The translations under genes were made by a program, and so were the position numbers. From the NCBI GenBank assembly GCA_028023455.1, contig JAQFVV010000111.1, positions 3,905,416 through 3,969,415 on the forward strand: a stretch of DNA of 64,000 nt. The letters run 5' to 3'. The notes beneath the pieces are model-generated. The model saw nothing but the letters and a program-made list of their open reading frames with translations. It was not told where the DNA came from and made no database searches. Below are positions 25,014 to 37,980 of the stretch, one piece after another (the stretch's first letter is position 1; each line of letters opens with the position of its first letter). Source of the DNA: Epiperipatus broadwayi (Eukaryota > Onychophora > Udeonychophora > Euonychophora > Peripatidae).

Positions 25014-25170
25014 AGACCCAGAAAAAGACCACATGTGCGATGGATGGATGAAATAAGAAAGTGTGCAGGGGTGATGTGGAGAAGAGAAGCTAAAGATCGG
25101 AGAAGATGGATTGGACTTGGAGAGACATTCATCCTGCAGTGAATTGATAATTGTTGATGATGATGATGAT
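25014..25170 (+). pseudogene. RTE-type LINE, 3' end fragment
   Basis: The frame from 25014 reads through PHVRWMDEIRKCAGVMWRRE and ends FILQ before a stop at 25140. This is the extreme C-terminus of RTE-clade reverse transcriptases, whose last residues contain RW-D-I, a W-R-A and a QW-type ending. It is followed by a (GAT)n tail to about 25170, and RTE elements typically end in short microsatellite tails. It is strongly 5'-truncated. The same terminal segment occurs in the longer RTE copy at 58990-59782. Confidence 0.85.
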
Positions 25171-25220
25171 AATATTTAAATACAAATATATTGTCTATAT
25201 TAAACTTAATGTAATTAGAA

Positions 25221-25752
25221 GCAATATGAACTGAGACTTTCAAACTTCCTACAGCTATCCACTCTATCTGTTATAGCCGATACACATGTCCACATAATGT
25301 GAAAAGATAAATGATCTCCAATAGACCTATTTTCTGATGAACCACCACTCCTCAGTTGATCTAGATCATTATCTCCCACAAACTTATATAATCAGTATTG
25401 AGTTTATATTAAGATAGCAAATCTTCTAACTTTAATGAAAAGGCTTCAATCTTCTTCAGATTTTCAAAAATATGAATGGCTGAAGAGTTGAAGGGTGGAG
25501 AAGAATGAAACCTGTCCATTAAAGTTCGAAGAGATTTGCTATCTTAATAACAACTGAGGATTGATTATATATATATGTGTGTGTGTGTGTGCGTGGAAAA
25601 TAATGATATGGATCAACTTATGAGTCCTGGTTCAACACAAAATATGTATATTGGAGATCATTTATTTTTTACATGTATGTGATCATGTGTATCAGTTGTA
25701 TAAGATGGAGTGGTTAGCTGTAGGAAGCTTGAAATTCTGAGTTCAAATCCCT
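25221..25752. repeat. Foldback element with tRNA-like outer ends
   Basis: Nested inverted repeat of about 530 bp. The outer arms (25221-25375 and about 25595-25752) share GAGTGG(A/T)TAGCTGTAGGAAG, GGAGATCATTTAT and ATGTGTATC blocks in opposite orientation. An inner hairpin starts TTAAGATAGCAAATCT (25409) and ends with its complement (25546). The right outer arm carries GAGTGGTTAGC and, about 30 bases on, GAGTTCAAATCCC, resembling pol III A and B boxes. A (TG)n run lies at 25573-25593. It is noncoding and may be two inverted SINE-like copies or a DNA foldback transposon. Confidence 0.72.
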
Positions 25753-28577
25753 TCTAAATATAAATATATGTCAATATAAGTAGGTATAAATTTGATACAT
25801 TAAAATAGATTTTAAATTTTACTTTAATAAAGTTGTTAATACTAGAATTGAACGTTTTTTTTAACATAATAAAAACTAAATCAATAATGAATGCATCAAT
25901 TTGCAAAATTATCAACAGAAACTAATACATTTAAAAATTTTTACGTTTTGAACAAAATTTTTTGTTATTAAGATAAAACTGCAAAGAAGAAAATTATGCT
26001 ACATTGTTGGTTTTTTTTATGTGCGTCATTTTCTCCAGTTGATGTTTCAATGGTTATGATGATTATTTCTTTGATTTGAAGCTACACATATTTAATTATT
26101 TTATTAACATAAGAGATTAAAAAGAAGCAAGTGAAAGAGCGTAATTTTTCTTTATATATTTAATTAATTTAGTTAGCTGGGACATCTGATTAGTGAGAAA
26201 AGAGTTTTTCTTCTGATATTTTTAACAAAAGATTTATGCTGTAATTTGAAAGTGCAAAGTAGTCACCATAATTTTTTTTTAAAAAAAATAAAGCATATGA
26301 AAACAAAATGTTACATTCTTTTAATAGTAATTGCTAAATCTATCTTTGCTTATTATCACCATTCTTTATTCACTATTTTATCAACAATTTTTTTATTTAT
26401 TACAATTATTTTTATTTTTTACTGTTATTCAAAACAAATAAATTTTTATTTAATGTGTGTGCGTTAACATTTATTCTACACATTTGCACCGATTTTTAAT
26501 ATTCTTAGGGTATGTTTTTTTTTTAATAGTTATAATTTAATTGTGTTTAAAAATTACGCTATTTGCATCAACATTAGCAGGATTCTGTGAATTGACTATT
26601 TTAAAGAAAATTACTTTAATAGCTTATTAGTGATTTTTTTTTTATTTCAATTTTTAGAATAGCCATCTTTAGATGACTACCTCAATTTATAACATAGAAG
26701 ATGGCAAGGACTATAAATTTAATAATTAATAGTTATATGATAAAATGAAATAACAAAGTATAAAAATTCGAGATATCTACTCTTCCCTCTTAACATTAAA
26801 TTTACATAAAATTGAGAAGCTACGTACTTATTATAATGTCTTATAATACATATATATATATATTGTGCCAGGCACGTTTGATGTGGCCAAGCACAAGATA
26901 AGGTCAGATAAATTAATGGTCGAAAATACGTAAAAAACCATTAAATGGGGGGTGGGTATACTATTTATATAATTAAAATTTTGTTATAAATTAAGAGAGA
27001 GAACTGTGGCGATAATATAAACTCTCACACACATATGTTTAAAGCCGATGCTTAAAGGCGTAGAAATATGTATTTGCAATTTTGATTTTTGTTTTTTATT
27101 TTTTTTTAAAAAAGGAAAAGATAACTCCAAAATGTATTTATAATTTTAAATATTTTGTTTGTTGAAGAAACAGCGTTTATTTAACAAATTGTTATTCTGT
27201 ATTTATATTTTTTGAGTGTTTACAAAATGTAAAAAGGAAAATTTTAAATATTACTGTTAATTAAAAATATTTAAGAATAATTTCAAAATCGAAGTTTTAA
27301 TGGTCATTTTTCTCTTCAGTTGCATTTGAGCAAGTCATTGTCTTAAATTTAAGAAAAGCCTAAAGGCATTCTGATTTCCTGTCCATTCTAAAATAATTTC
27401 AACTGGACAAAAAGAACTTGATTAAACTTGCGATAATGCTGGGAGAGAAGAATGCCCAATCTAAGTGAAATATTTTTGTTAGAACTTCGATTGTAATAAT
27501 GTAATTACTAAAAAAAAAAAAATGAAAAAGATGTTATCATTTATTAAAATTTTTATTAGAGATATATGTGATCTGAATGGAGATATAAAAAAAATAAAAG
27601 AAAGACTAATTGGAAATCAAATTCTTAGAACAATTAGTAAAACCAAAAAAAGATTTAATTAATTGATTTTTCTTTCTTTGAGGGGATACATGAATTGAGG
27701 GGGTATTGAGGAGATATAGATCTGTTATGAAGTTGAGAGAAGGCAGTTCATTTTTGTTTTTCAAAGACAAATCTTATTAGGGCCCAATTTATTGCTAAAC
27801 TAATGTTATTAATGGAACCACACGAAGTTTTGCAACCTTTTTAGCAAGTATACTGACTCTGATTCAATCTAATCTGAGGGATTTACTCTAATTAAAAATG
27901 CATTCAGTCATTCTAAACAAGCAGAACTAATTCATGCAGTCATTTAAATAACCATTCGAGCAGTTAACCAGTGAGTAGCCAATGGTTTAAACATCGGACT
28001 ACTAAGTGGTGTTGAGTAGCGTCAGTTATCTAGTCAACTATTGGAAAGCTAAATGAGCAGATGATTATTCCACCATATACTCGGTTGATGCCGATGGAAG
28101 TTTAATTGCAACATGCCATTGAAGCCAGTAATAAATCTAGAATTAGGAAAACAAGAAAAGACTGTTTATAGTGTGCAATATCCGTTGTCCAGCCTAAAGA
28201 TGCACATCAAGCCCTTTCCTGTATATAGAATGACTATGGAGTAGAAGGCCACTTCAGTGTGTTCATCCAGCTCCGTCCCTGCCATCCCAATGGAATGCAA
28301 ACCCCGAGATTCAAGCACCAAGGTGATGATGATCAATTCTATGAACTTATAATGCAGTGAAATCCAGCCCTTGCCACAGTAGATGAACGTATAGCCCACT
28401 CAAAACCCATACAAAAATGAAGCTTATAGACTTTATCAGGTACACTATTTTTTTGCAATTTTATTTTAAATTTAATACCCATTTCATAAATATATATCTC
28501 ATGTACATATGTACATAAACACACCTGTATATAAACTTGTTAATTTTTGCTTATTTGCGTATTGCATGTGTGTGACT
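25753..28577. other. Noncoding stretch, no supported gene
   Basis: Mostly AT-rich. A (TA)n tract at 26850-26865 is followed by TTGTGCC, a junction like that at 29683. A GC-richer patch at 28030-28430 contains two overlapping short minus-strand frames (28166-28524) with no recognisable domain; it may be an unrecognised repeat. Confidence 0.4.
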
Positions 28578-28765
28578 AATAATCCACAGATCACTATCTC
28601 TCACATATAATTATTTAATTTATTTTCTTATTAAGAAATAAATTTTCCTTTATTTAATTTAGTTTATAATCCACAGATCACTATATAGTTTATAATCCAC
28701 AGATCACTATCTCACGTATTAGTTATTTAATCAATTTTTCTTATCAAGAAAGAAATTTTCCTTTT
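28578..28765. repeat. Imperfect tandem repeat (about 100 bp)
   Basis: TAATCCACAGATCACTAT occurs three times (about 28578, 28670 and 28694). The first and third are each followed by a similar block running through TTATTTAAT, TTCTTAT-AAGAAA and AAATTTTCCTTT. The middle copy is only about 24 bp long. Confidence 0.75.
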
Positions 28766-29422
28766 TTTAATTTAATTATTGCTTTATTAAGTATTTCTTT
28801 ATGATTATAGTTTTGTTTTATTAATATGATTTATGTAGTGTAATATTTGTTTCGTATATATTAATCGATCTGGGAATGTATTCATATTATAAATGGTATG
28901 GGGTAATGGGTTAATAAAATATTTATATTATAATTCTAAAGTGACTATTGCCATAATTTTTTTTTATTCTCTTTGTCATTTACTTTCTCTAACTATATTA
29001 TTAATTAATTATGCGAGTTTTCCGATCCCCATTCTTTAACTGAGAAAAGAGTATGCTGAGCTAGCAAATGAGAAATCATCTTACCGGGTCTTAAATCTCT
29101 ATTTAGCACGAGGATACTTATTTATTATTTTTTTATGAATAATTATTTATCAGCACACATGCCCTAATATCATTTGAACTTGCATATCCTTTCAGAAGGA
29201 GAGTTAAATTTCCTTCTGGGAGTGGCATGGGGGGTTGATTTAGAATCATCCCCCAAAGGTATGTAAGAGTCAACCTTTCCATAAATATTTTCTGTGTCTG
29301 TAGCACTGTTACGGTAAAGTTTTGAATTTCTTCTTACTCCGGCATGTCGCCATATTTTTCCTCATATTCGGTTTATGCACATGCTCATATTAATGGAGTA
29401 AACGGTAACCGGTATAATATAT
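28766..29422. other. Noncoding, no gene seen
   Basis: AT-rich with a short imperfect hairpin at about 29231-29258 (G-run, TTGATT, AATCA, C-run). No open frame or element end recognised. It ends in a (TA)n tract. Confidence 0.4.
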
Positions 29423-29678
29423 ATATAAGACTTTACTGGTCTGAAAAATTCACGCTTGCAAACTGATAGAAACGTTTTGCATAAACACTTGGAGTCAGTG
29501 TTTAGATCTAGTTTCTAACTCTATCCTTCACTGATGATAGCAAATAGCTTGAAATCAGCTGATCTGAGGGTGAGCAAATGAAAGAGATAGTTAATTCTGA
29601 CTTTTTTGTCATTTATGAAAACAAATTTTACACTTGTTTCGGTGGTTTTGGTAAAATGCCATCTATTGATCATATATA
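29423..29678 (+). repeat. Solitary copy of the hammerhead repeat
   Basis: About 250 bp homologous to the repeats at 18608-19845, in the orientation of the inverted segment there. It runs from ACTTTACTGGTCTGAAAAA through the HHR to CCATCTATTGATCATATATA. (TA)n borders both ends. It abuts the large noncoding repeat starting at 29683. Confidence 0.8.
29525..29570 (+). ncRNA. Hammerhead ribozyme, type I (solitary copy)
   Basis: Stem I is CCTTCA with TGAGGG (6 pairs, one G-U wobble), core CTGATGA (29531-29537), stem II AGC/GCT with a 5-nt loop, GAAA (29551-29554), stem III TCAGCTGA, cleavage after GATC at 29564. The core is fully conserved although the surrounding repeat has diverged. Stem I pairing also survives: the substitution gives a wobble rather than a mismatch. 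Confidence 0.7.
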
Positions 29679-29682
29679 TATT

Positions 29683-32600
29683 GTGCCCTTTTCTATAGGT
29701 CAATGATGGTTATGAATGGTCAATTACTAAAAAATTTTAAAATTAATATTATATAGTATTTAATATTATAAATTATAAATGGGCAATAAAAAGTTAATAT
29801 AATATATTTAATAATAAGTATTGTGATGGTGGGGATTGCATCTAGTTCTATATATTTTCTAAATTATTTTTCAAAATTTTATATAATCATTTTAAATAAT
29901 ATAAGTAGCAAATTTATTAAGACAGATAAAAATAGACTAAACACCGGAAATGTCTACGTGACTGTCTGGAATATTTTATGTATAAGCACCAGTTTAGATT
30001 AATACAAATAATTAAAATATTTAAATAATATATTATAGAACTGGATGGAATTGTCACACATTATAATAAAAAATAAGATTATACATCTTTATTAGTTATT
30101 GTTTCAAATTTATTTTAAAAATAATTAAATTGTAATAGATAATAATTAATTTAAAAATAATAATAGGTTAATATTTAAGTCTATTATGTCATCATTTTAA
30201 AACTTTAGAAAATGTTTACAAACCAAAGTAGGGAGTGACCAATAAAAAGATAGATTTTGGCAGACAAGAGAAAATCGCACCAATTAATTGTAAAAACTAG
30301 GAGAACAAAAATGTGTTGACTCCAGAGCAGAGGTAAAATTTTAAGCTCTTTAAAATTTCTTTCTTCCTTCAATTATTAGTCAATTTTATTAGAATTTTTA
30401 ATAAATATCTTTGAAAGAAACTAATTAACATTTTAAAGTCTTTTGAAGCGAATCTAAGAATAAAGTTTTAAAAAAGTTCTCATAATGATGTTTCACTAAC
30501 TCCACAGTTACCTGCCAGTGGATTCTATTAAAATATCATTCAATAAAAAATGGATGGATTCTTAAAACCAAGTTATAAATTTTGTAATATTTTAAAAATG
30601 TTAACGTTGTTCATTGATATAGTTTGTATAGCGTATTACTATGAAAACTGCTTTAGTGCGTGTAAAATTAATGAAAGGACATTGTGCGCAAAGTTAATGA
30701 ATATAATGAAAAATAAAAATAAATATTATTCGTGTAAAAATAAATAGACAAAAAGAATTTTATGAATTACTTTCTTTAAGATGACCTGAGCAATTACTCT
30801 AGAAATAGTTAAAGATCAAAAATGTCGTATATAAAATAATAATGAATAAAAGTGAAATTACCAAGGAAATTACTTGCCTGAAGAAGAAGAAAAAAAAATA
30901 GTTTACAGAGAGATAAATATAAAATATTGGATCCATGGAAAAATGCAATTTGGTACCGTAATGATATAAATACTTGTAGTTCTGCTAGAAATAAAGATGC
31001 ATCAAAGCGCCGAGATAATATTCGCCTGAACATTAAAAACTTCGTGGGATAACTAAATAAATATTTTTAATAATTTTGAATTAAACCTTGAAACTAAAGA
31101 TCGTCTAAACAGTTAACTAAATGAACTAATTTATTTTAAAACTTTAATAATCAGAAAGGAGAACATTCGGACAAAGAAGAAATAATAAATATTAGTGGAC
31201 TAACCAAGATTTACCGCCAGAAAATATGTGATTATGGTTTAAATTATTTTCTTTATTAATCTAAGTTAAACATTGAGTTTAGATAGCAATAGGGAAACAA
31301 ATACATTAATTTGCAATATAACATTATATAAAATAATATGTTTTTTTGATTTTGAATGTTCAAATAAAATTGTATGTGTGTGGAAATTTTGTATGTTTGC
31401 GATGCTCAAGGAGAAAGAAACCCACTACGAACTCTAATAGGAAGGTAAAAGATTATTTTGGTACATTTTATGGTTATTAATAATATAATGTATGTTTTAT
31501 TTATTTAGATCAGCAGTGAACCGAATGAATGTAGTGCAAAATTTTATTGTTATAGTTATTGTAAAACGCATTTTGAAAAAAAACAACACTCTAAAACACT
31601 TTGAGATGTAATTAGATTTTTAAAAATATGTATACGACAATCATTTAATGTATTATTAATATAGTTCAATATAACCAATGGTTATGTCATATTTTCTGTT
31701 AATTTTTCCGATTAGGATATTTAAGTGTTATTTAATAAAACGTAGATGTCGAACCTACAGTGTAATAAAGCAAGGCAAATTGTTCTTATAGAATAGGGGA
31801 ATGTTTTATATTAGTGAATTTTGTTTATTGTTTTAAAAGGTAGTTAGTTTTATCGATGTTGGATACAGTGAAAATCTTGAGAGATAGTTTGGATAGTGAC
31901 TTGGTAGTACATGGAGATTCGGAAACCAAGATGATGTATTAAAAAACTAGGATGCTACAGGGAATGGAATTATAAGTAGTTTTAGATGGTAATCAGCGTA
32001 GTTAACAAAGCCCTACGACTGTTGCAGGTTGTCATGGACAGTATTATTTTATCTTTCTTGTGAATCTTATTAGATGTTTGGTAAAGCTGAATAAATAGCT
32101 GCCACATCGTGCTTATCGTCAGGGTTATCAGACAAGGAATGTCGGCCCTATCCACACTGTTCCATACATTTTGAAGTATATATTTTAATAAGTTATCTAT
32201 CTATCTTCCCAATATCCTATACATCTTTCGCTATCTTTATCTGTATTTCTTGCAACTACATCATTATTTGATAAGTCTATTGAAAAGAAACAATAGATAT
32301 TTTAGAATGTATGTCATGCTGTTATTTGAAATAAGAATAGTTAGGTATTAACAAAGAGTAGATTATGATTATTGAAAAGATGCATATATCCTAAGAAAGG
32401 AAGGAGTCAGAGAATTATTTTAATTTTAAGAAATGAACTATAATTTGATAAAAATATACCCAAATAGAAATATACAAAAATATTAAAAAATGATTTAACG
32501 TGTTCTTATTGTTGATTATATAAAAAAATATAAGTATTGCATATTTAAAGAATGTAATAACATTCGATGATTATAATATGTTAAACTGAAACAGGAAATA

Positions 32601-34177
32601 ATTAAGCCCGTGTTATGGCATTATACATGAGTATGACTTATGAAAAATGTATTAGAGTTTACGAGCATTACATAACAAACGTAATAGGTAGTAATAATAT
32701 TTGAACAATATGCAAAGTGACTTATATAGAGTTATAAGAAAATGTAATTTTCTCTAAAGGGAAAAAACCATATTGATTGTAAATTTATAATGTTTATAAA
32801 ATGATGTTTACCCACATATATAACTTATAATACTGTAATGTTAATATTAAAAGGTAAAGAATAGTATTACCCATAAAATAGTTAAACTAAGTAATATAAT
32901 AAACTTAATGAGAAATAAATAAATAACTTATAAAAGTATAATAATTTAAATTAACTATAAAAGAAATCTAAAATGTATAATTTAACTTTTGTAGTGTGAA
33001 AAGAAAGGAGGATATCCCTTGTAAATAAATGTAAATAGATTTGTTTGTTTATCTTAATTTTGATTGTTGTTAATAAAATTCTAAAATTTGTTATTAAAAC
33101 TTGTGTCTGAGTTTTGTTTTCTCTACATCATTGCATGAATTCATAGGATATGTTTACCGTCATTAAATTAAAGTATATAATTGTTTGCACAAAATATAAA
33201 TAGAAAAGTATATTTAATCTTAATTATTTATTGATGTTTTGTAATTGAATAATTATAAAATTGCATTGCGTTACTGGTCATAAATCCATTGTCATAGTAA
33301 TTTGCTAAATTATATGCTATTAGTTGCCACTTGCTTCATTTATCAGATTATCTAAACACTGCCACTTACTAATTATTTTATTACGTAAGGAAAAAAGATA
33401 AACAAAGGGAGGATATTGAATTATTAATTAATTTATTATGGTTATAAATTTGCAATAAAAGCAAAGCCGTACTAGTTAGATTAAACAATGAAGATTGTGA
33501 TTATTATTCTTATTGTTTTATTATTAACTTTAGAGTAGTAAATTATGACACAAAATCCCTTATCATGTTTTGCTACTTTATTTTAATTTAACATTGAATA
33601 AATTTAAGAACCTGAGATTATTTTATCTGAGCTAGATAATTACTATTATTGTTATGATAGATAAAAAATTAATACTTTAATTGTTAAATGAGTTTAGTGA
33701 TTGGAAGTTGCAGAAGTCATAAGAATACTATGTAGTTATTATATGTAACAGTAGTAAAAGGGGGGATAGTGTTCTTATGCCATTGAGGTGGTATCCTATG
33801 GGATATTATCTCAATGCAATCTACTTTGTCACCTTATTTCCACTTCTAATCTCATGAATTATAGAATAGTTATTTGAATTAGTCTAAAACAGAACCTAAG
33901 TTAAATTTTTAAGAAACCTGAGCTAGTAACACATTTAATTGAATATCTCATTAATTATTAGAGCTAGAACCCGGGGAGGCGATTTTCACTATGTTATATT
34001 ATTTATTTTGGGGGAAGTGGAGTACACATATACACATGAGTATACACGTAATTACACGTAGGATGAAAGGGTAGATTGTGGTGTAACGTGGTGGGCTCGA
34101 GGTGTATGTAGTTACACAACATAAGTAAAAGGGCAGATTGTGACGGCCCAAATTTAGAGGGGCACTGTATAGAAAGG

Positions 34178-34179
<2 letters not shown>
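29683..34179 (+). repeat. Large noncoding dispersed repeat, copy 1 (~4.5 kb)
   Basis: It begins TTGTGCCCTTTTCTATAGG after (TA)n and ends TATAGAAAGGTCA before (TA)n at 34180. A second copy lies on the other strand at 52926-57020. Landmarks shared in the same order include AAATCCCTTATCAT (33554), AACCTGAGATTATT (33609), CATAAGAAT-CTAT (33719) and ATGCCATTGAG (33777). The distance from the start to the first landmark is about 3.87 kb here and 3.65 kb in the other copy. The ends share an imperfect inverted TTTCTATA core. No open frame over 75 codons and no TE domain are seen, so the class is unknown. Confidence 0.65.

Positions 34180-34219
<40 letters not shown>
34180..34219. repeat. (TA)n microsatellite
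   Basis: About 40 bp of uninterrupted AT dinucleotides at the end of the large repeat. Confidence 0.95.
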
Positions 34220-34221
<2 letters not shown>

Positions 34222-36628
34222 AAATGAATGGGAATATAAATTTATGGTAGAGATAAATTGATATTGACATGATGCCAGAAAAATATTTTTTAAGATCTCA
34301 TACTTATAAAATTATCTGTCTGAGTTTAAATTCATCTAAAAATTTGGATTAGAAGTAAAAGAGGAACCTTTTTTTCCTAAATAAACTATAAACAAAAAGG
34401 ACATTTTAACCACAAATAATTTAGTTTAAAGAACATCAATGGCAATTGACATTTACCTAGCAATGCTGCTTCCATTACCTAAAATGTACCAGTGGAAAAG
34501 TGATAGGTAACTGATATTTTCTCCATTTTGCCTGAAGTGTCATTTATAAATCAACACACTCTGCACAACAACATAGAATAGTTGTTCCAACATGGTAACA
34601 TTTTGTTTTAAATTGGGAAAAACAGTTACAGAAATGTTTTGAAATGATTTTTATTGTGTGAGCCACTGAAGGCATGCATAATAAGAATAATTTCAGATCA
34701 TTTTTTTAAGATTTAGGGATGGTAGCAAGGCATTGAAGATAATCTCTGAAGGTATGAAACACTTTATCATCTGTTGTAATTTGTTATTTAAAACAGTCCC
34801 TTAAACTTTTTGTAATGAATGACTAAATTATGTTCTTATATAATGCATGCATTGATTCAGAAATGGCATTGCATTATTGAAAAAGAAACATTTATTGGGA
34901 CACACTGTTATTTTTTGATTATTATATTAGAAAAAAAAACTCATTTTTTTACATTATAATTAATCCATGAATATATATATATATATATATATATAAGTTT
35001 GATTCATGGATATCAAACTTAACTATATATATATATATATATATATATAGTTAAGTTTGATGTCTGTATTCATTCCACAATATATTGTACCGTTTGTTTA
35101 TACGGTACAAATATATTGGCATCCGGTGAGATATTTAAAAACTAGAAAAAAAAAAAAAGTAAATTTAGCGATCTTTTAAAAGAAAAACACTTTTAGATTT
35201 TTTCTGATTAGTATAATTTATTTTTAAAATATACAATGAAAGTTAAAATTGTCTTTCATATTTTTTTTATGTAAATAAAAATAAAAGTTAAAATTGGAAA
35301 GAATAAATGACATGCAGATTACTGATTCAGATAGATTAAAAGAATTCCAAAAATAAAAAAGATTGCAATTAGAAAATTAAAAGAAAAATATTTTAGTAAT
35401 TAAAGATGGCAGAGGGACTTTGTGAAAGAAGTACTTTGTAACTTAAATTTAAGAAAAAGTGTACAAGATTATTATCTTGTACACTGATAAAAGGACAAAA
35501 GGATGCGCAAAAGCTTCAAAAACCAGATCATGTAAAAAAAGTGGAGGACAACTTCAATCCAGGTCTTCTATATACCTTCTAGTTACATATCTGAAAGTTG
35601 GAGGTTTCATAGGTAGGCCACTTGCTGTACTATGATGTCATGCAAGCAATGGAAAAGGGCCTTGTGAAGATCACTTTTTATAATGAAAGGGTCACTACAA
35701 TCATGCCTTTTCTCCAGCTATAAAGTGAAACAATAATGAAAGACACTGGCAGGAGAGACCAATGGAAATTCTTATGAGCTCAGGATCCCAAAAATCTACA
35801 CCAAGTTACTGGTAAGTTAAGAGTAACTTTCCCGATTGTGACAAAGTTCGCAAACAATTCTTAAAATAATCCCGATAAAGACTTTAAATTCTATTGTCAA
35901 GAGACTCTTGTGTACCTAAGAACTATAATTGTTTTACTGTTATTTTTTATTAATTGATTAATATCTGGATTAGCTTGTGTGTTGTCTTTCTAATTAATTA
36001 ATTCCTAATGATTTTATTTTTTATATTTTAATTTGTTAAAATAAAAATAATTATTTCTAATACCCCTATTCATTGTATGCTGTTAATGATTATTAATGAA
36101 TTTATTAATGTTAATTATTATGATTTGAAAATATAATTTACTTTTGCCAATGCTGTACTAAAACTCAATCCTCCAGGGTTTCCAAATAATTTCATCATAA
36201 CTAAATAAATAAAAGTTGTGGCCAGTGGTTTCAGACAGAATCCTGGTGCCTTTCAAATAAATTAAAAGCTGGTCTATATGATCACATTATTTTTAGTAGT
36301 TACATTAGTTAAAAGGGTGTTGTGTGACCAGGAAAAATAATTGTGTCCATTAAATCTTACTGAATTGTCTGACGAAACAAATTTAATAGATAGGACATAA
36401 TTTGGTCACACAGTATGGAAAGTTAACTCATATAAAAACCCTAATAGATAGTGGATGTTAAAATATGTAATATTCAAATCAATATATATATATATCAAAA
36501 TACAGTAAAATTCACATAAATTATATAATTTTAGAAGTACTTTTGACTATACATCTTGAAGTTTTTATCAACTATGTAACAGTGAATAATCAAATTGAAA
36601 CAAACTTTTACAATACCCATAATTCAAT
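34220..36628. other. Noncoding; one double palindrome
   Basis: No gene is seen. The palindromes at 34963-35061 are listed separately. A GC-richer patch at 35500-35830 has no open frame. Confidence 0.45.
34963..35061. repeat. Two adjacent (TA)n-centred palindromes
   Basis: ATCCATGAAT/ATTCATGGAT (34963-35011) encloses a (TA)n core. It is followed immediately by a 50-bp perfect palindrome (35012-35061) with ATCAAACTTAAC arms around another (TA)n core. Both can form cruciforms. Confidence 0.85.
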
Positions 36629-37135
36629 TCAGATTTCCCACAATTTTGTTATTTTAGCATTTGATGATTGATGATTCATTAACATTTGATGATTTCTTGA
36701 AATCAACATAGCTTCTTTTATTTTACATTTATTGTGGCAACATTCAATTTGCACAATTTTTATATTTTGATAATCAAATTTAAATCCATATTGACAAGAT
36801 TTATTATGATCAAATATAACAGATGATGAAGATTTATTTACATCTATTCTTGATTGTTTCTCTTTTTGAATTCTATTATATAAAAGCATATATATGCTCT
36901 TTTACTCTCTTCTCCAATGTACACTTAGATCACCGATATACTGTAAGCCACAATTACATATCAATTTATATATAATACAATTTTGATTAAAGTTTGAATT
37001 TCGAATTTTAGAATTGTTAAGTAATCTATTTATATTACTTGTTGAGAGAAAAGCAATATGATGCAAACCATCATAAATTCTCCTAACAAACTTGACCTGC
37101 TCATCTGATATAAATGGCATTGAAATCCATATCAT
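36629..37135 (-). pseudogene. GIY-YIG nuclease fragment of a second Penelope-like element
   Basis: Two minus-strand frames (37135-36902, then 36889-36629) together resemble the C-terminal part of an EN+ Penelope-like element. First comes the linker PFISDEQVKFVRRI and a LLNNSKIRNSNFNQNC segment. Then follows the nuclease core CIIYKLIC-NC-GLQYIGD, where the paired (I/V)YK...C and YIG motifs define the GIY-YIG fold. Downstream are SSVIFDHNKSCQYGFKFD and a KIKEAMLI segment supplying the later conserved His and Glu-type positions. A stop or frameshift near 36900 splits it and no RT domain is present. The protein differs clearly from the pair at 38-43 kb, so it is another family. Confidence 0.8.
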
Positions 37136-37714
37136 TTTGATATTATTTTTATTTTTAATTATATTATACTGTTGATTCCTTTTAAATTTTTTAATAATAT
37201 TAGTAATTGCATTTTATTATAACCATTTTTCAACAAATCATTAACAAATAAATGTACATTTTTTATTAATCTGAAACATATCTCTGTTCTGAGGTTCATT
37301 TTATATCATAGAGCAAGTATTTATGCTCCTAAATCTTTATTAAAATATATATGTAATTTGAATGTAATAATAAATAATGTGCTAAAGACTAGTGCAGTAT
37401 TCAGCATAGTAGCCAGGAATTGGCTTAATCTGATTTAGGCACAGCTTAGTGATTCTTTATATATTTGTATGTACACCTTTGTAATTAAAAGCTCTAATGA
37501 GGGGACATGTTATGTCCTCATTTTATAAAGCATGTGTGTTTTTCCCACATTAATTATATTTTTATTATATTTAAATAACTTACCATTTAATAAATATATG
37601 TTAAATTTATTCTGGTTTCATGTGATTTCTCATTCCCATTTCAATCTCATTCAATTTAATTTCATGCTGGTAGTATTTAAATTAGTTAATATATATATTT
37701 AAACCCCTGAGTTG
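37136..37714. other. Probable degraded Penelope-like or unassigned sequence
   Basis: AT-rich, with no open frame. The first hundred bases lie upstream (minus strand) of the GIY-YIG fragment and may be its decayed linker. The remainder shows nothing recognisable. Confidence 0.4.
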
Positions 37715-37929
37715 TAAGTGTCTCTCTGATCTATGTAGGCTGCAAAGGTTGAGTATATTACATGTAAGTTTAAGTGTGGTCATCCATAGAGTCTTGAGTC
37801 TTGGAGTACTGGCAGATGAGCTGAAGTGTGGTTGGATTCGGAATGTCACAATCCTAGTCTGGTCAGCTTTGGTCTCTTTGCCTGGATTCTAGATTCTGTT
37901 ATACGAATGTACAAAACTTGACTGTTACA
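37715..37929 (-). repeat. Diverged LTR fragment related to the 43.7-52.6 kb element
   Basis: This segment matches, in reverse orientation, the first ~200 bp of the LTR at 43672 (shared blocks include TCCTAGTCTGGTCAGCTT, GGTCTCTTTGCCTGGATTCT and the terminal CTTGACTGTTACA). It is clearly older (roughly 80% identical by eye) and stops matching at about 37715. It is a truncated solo LTR, or its other end has drifted beyond recognition. Confidence 0.78.
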
Positions 37930-37980
37930 ATATATATATATCAAAATATTAATATATAACAAACTAACCAAAGGAAATAC

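Noticed and set aside
28578-28765. CRISPR-like spaced repeats
   Set aside because: Only three unevenly spaced copies in a eukaryotic genome; a simple imperfect tandem duplication explains them.
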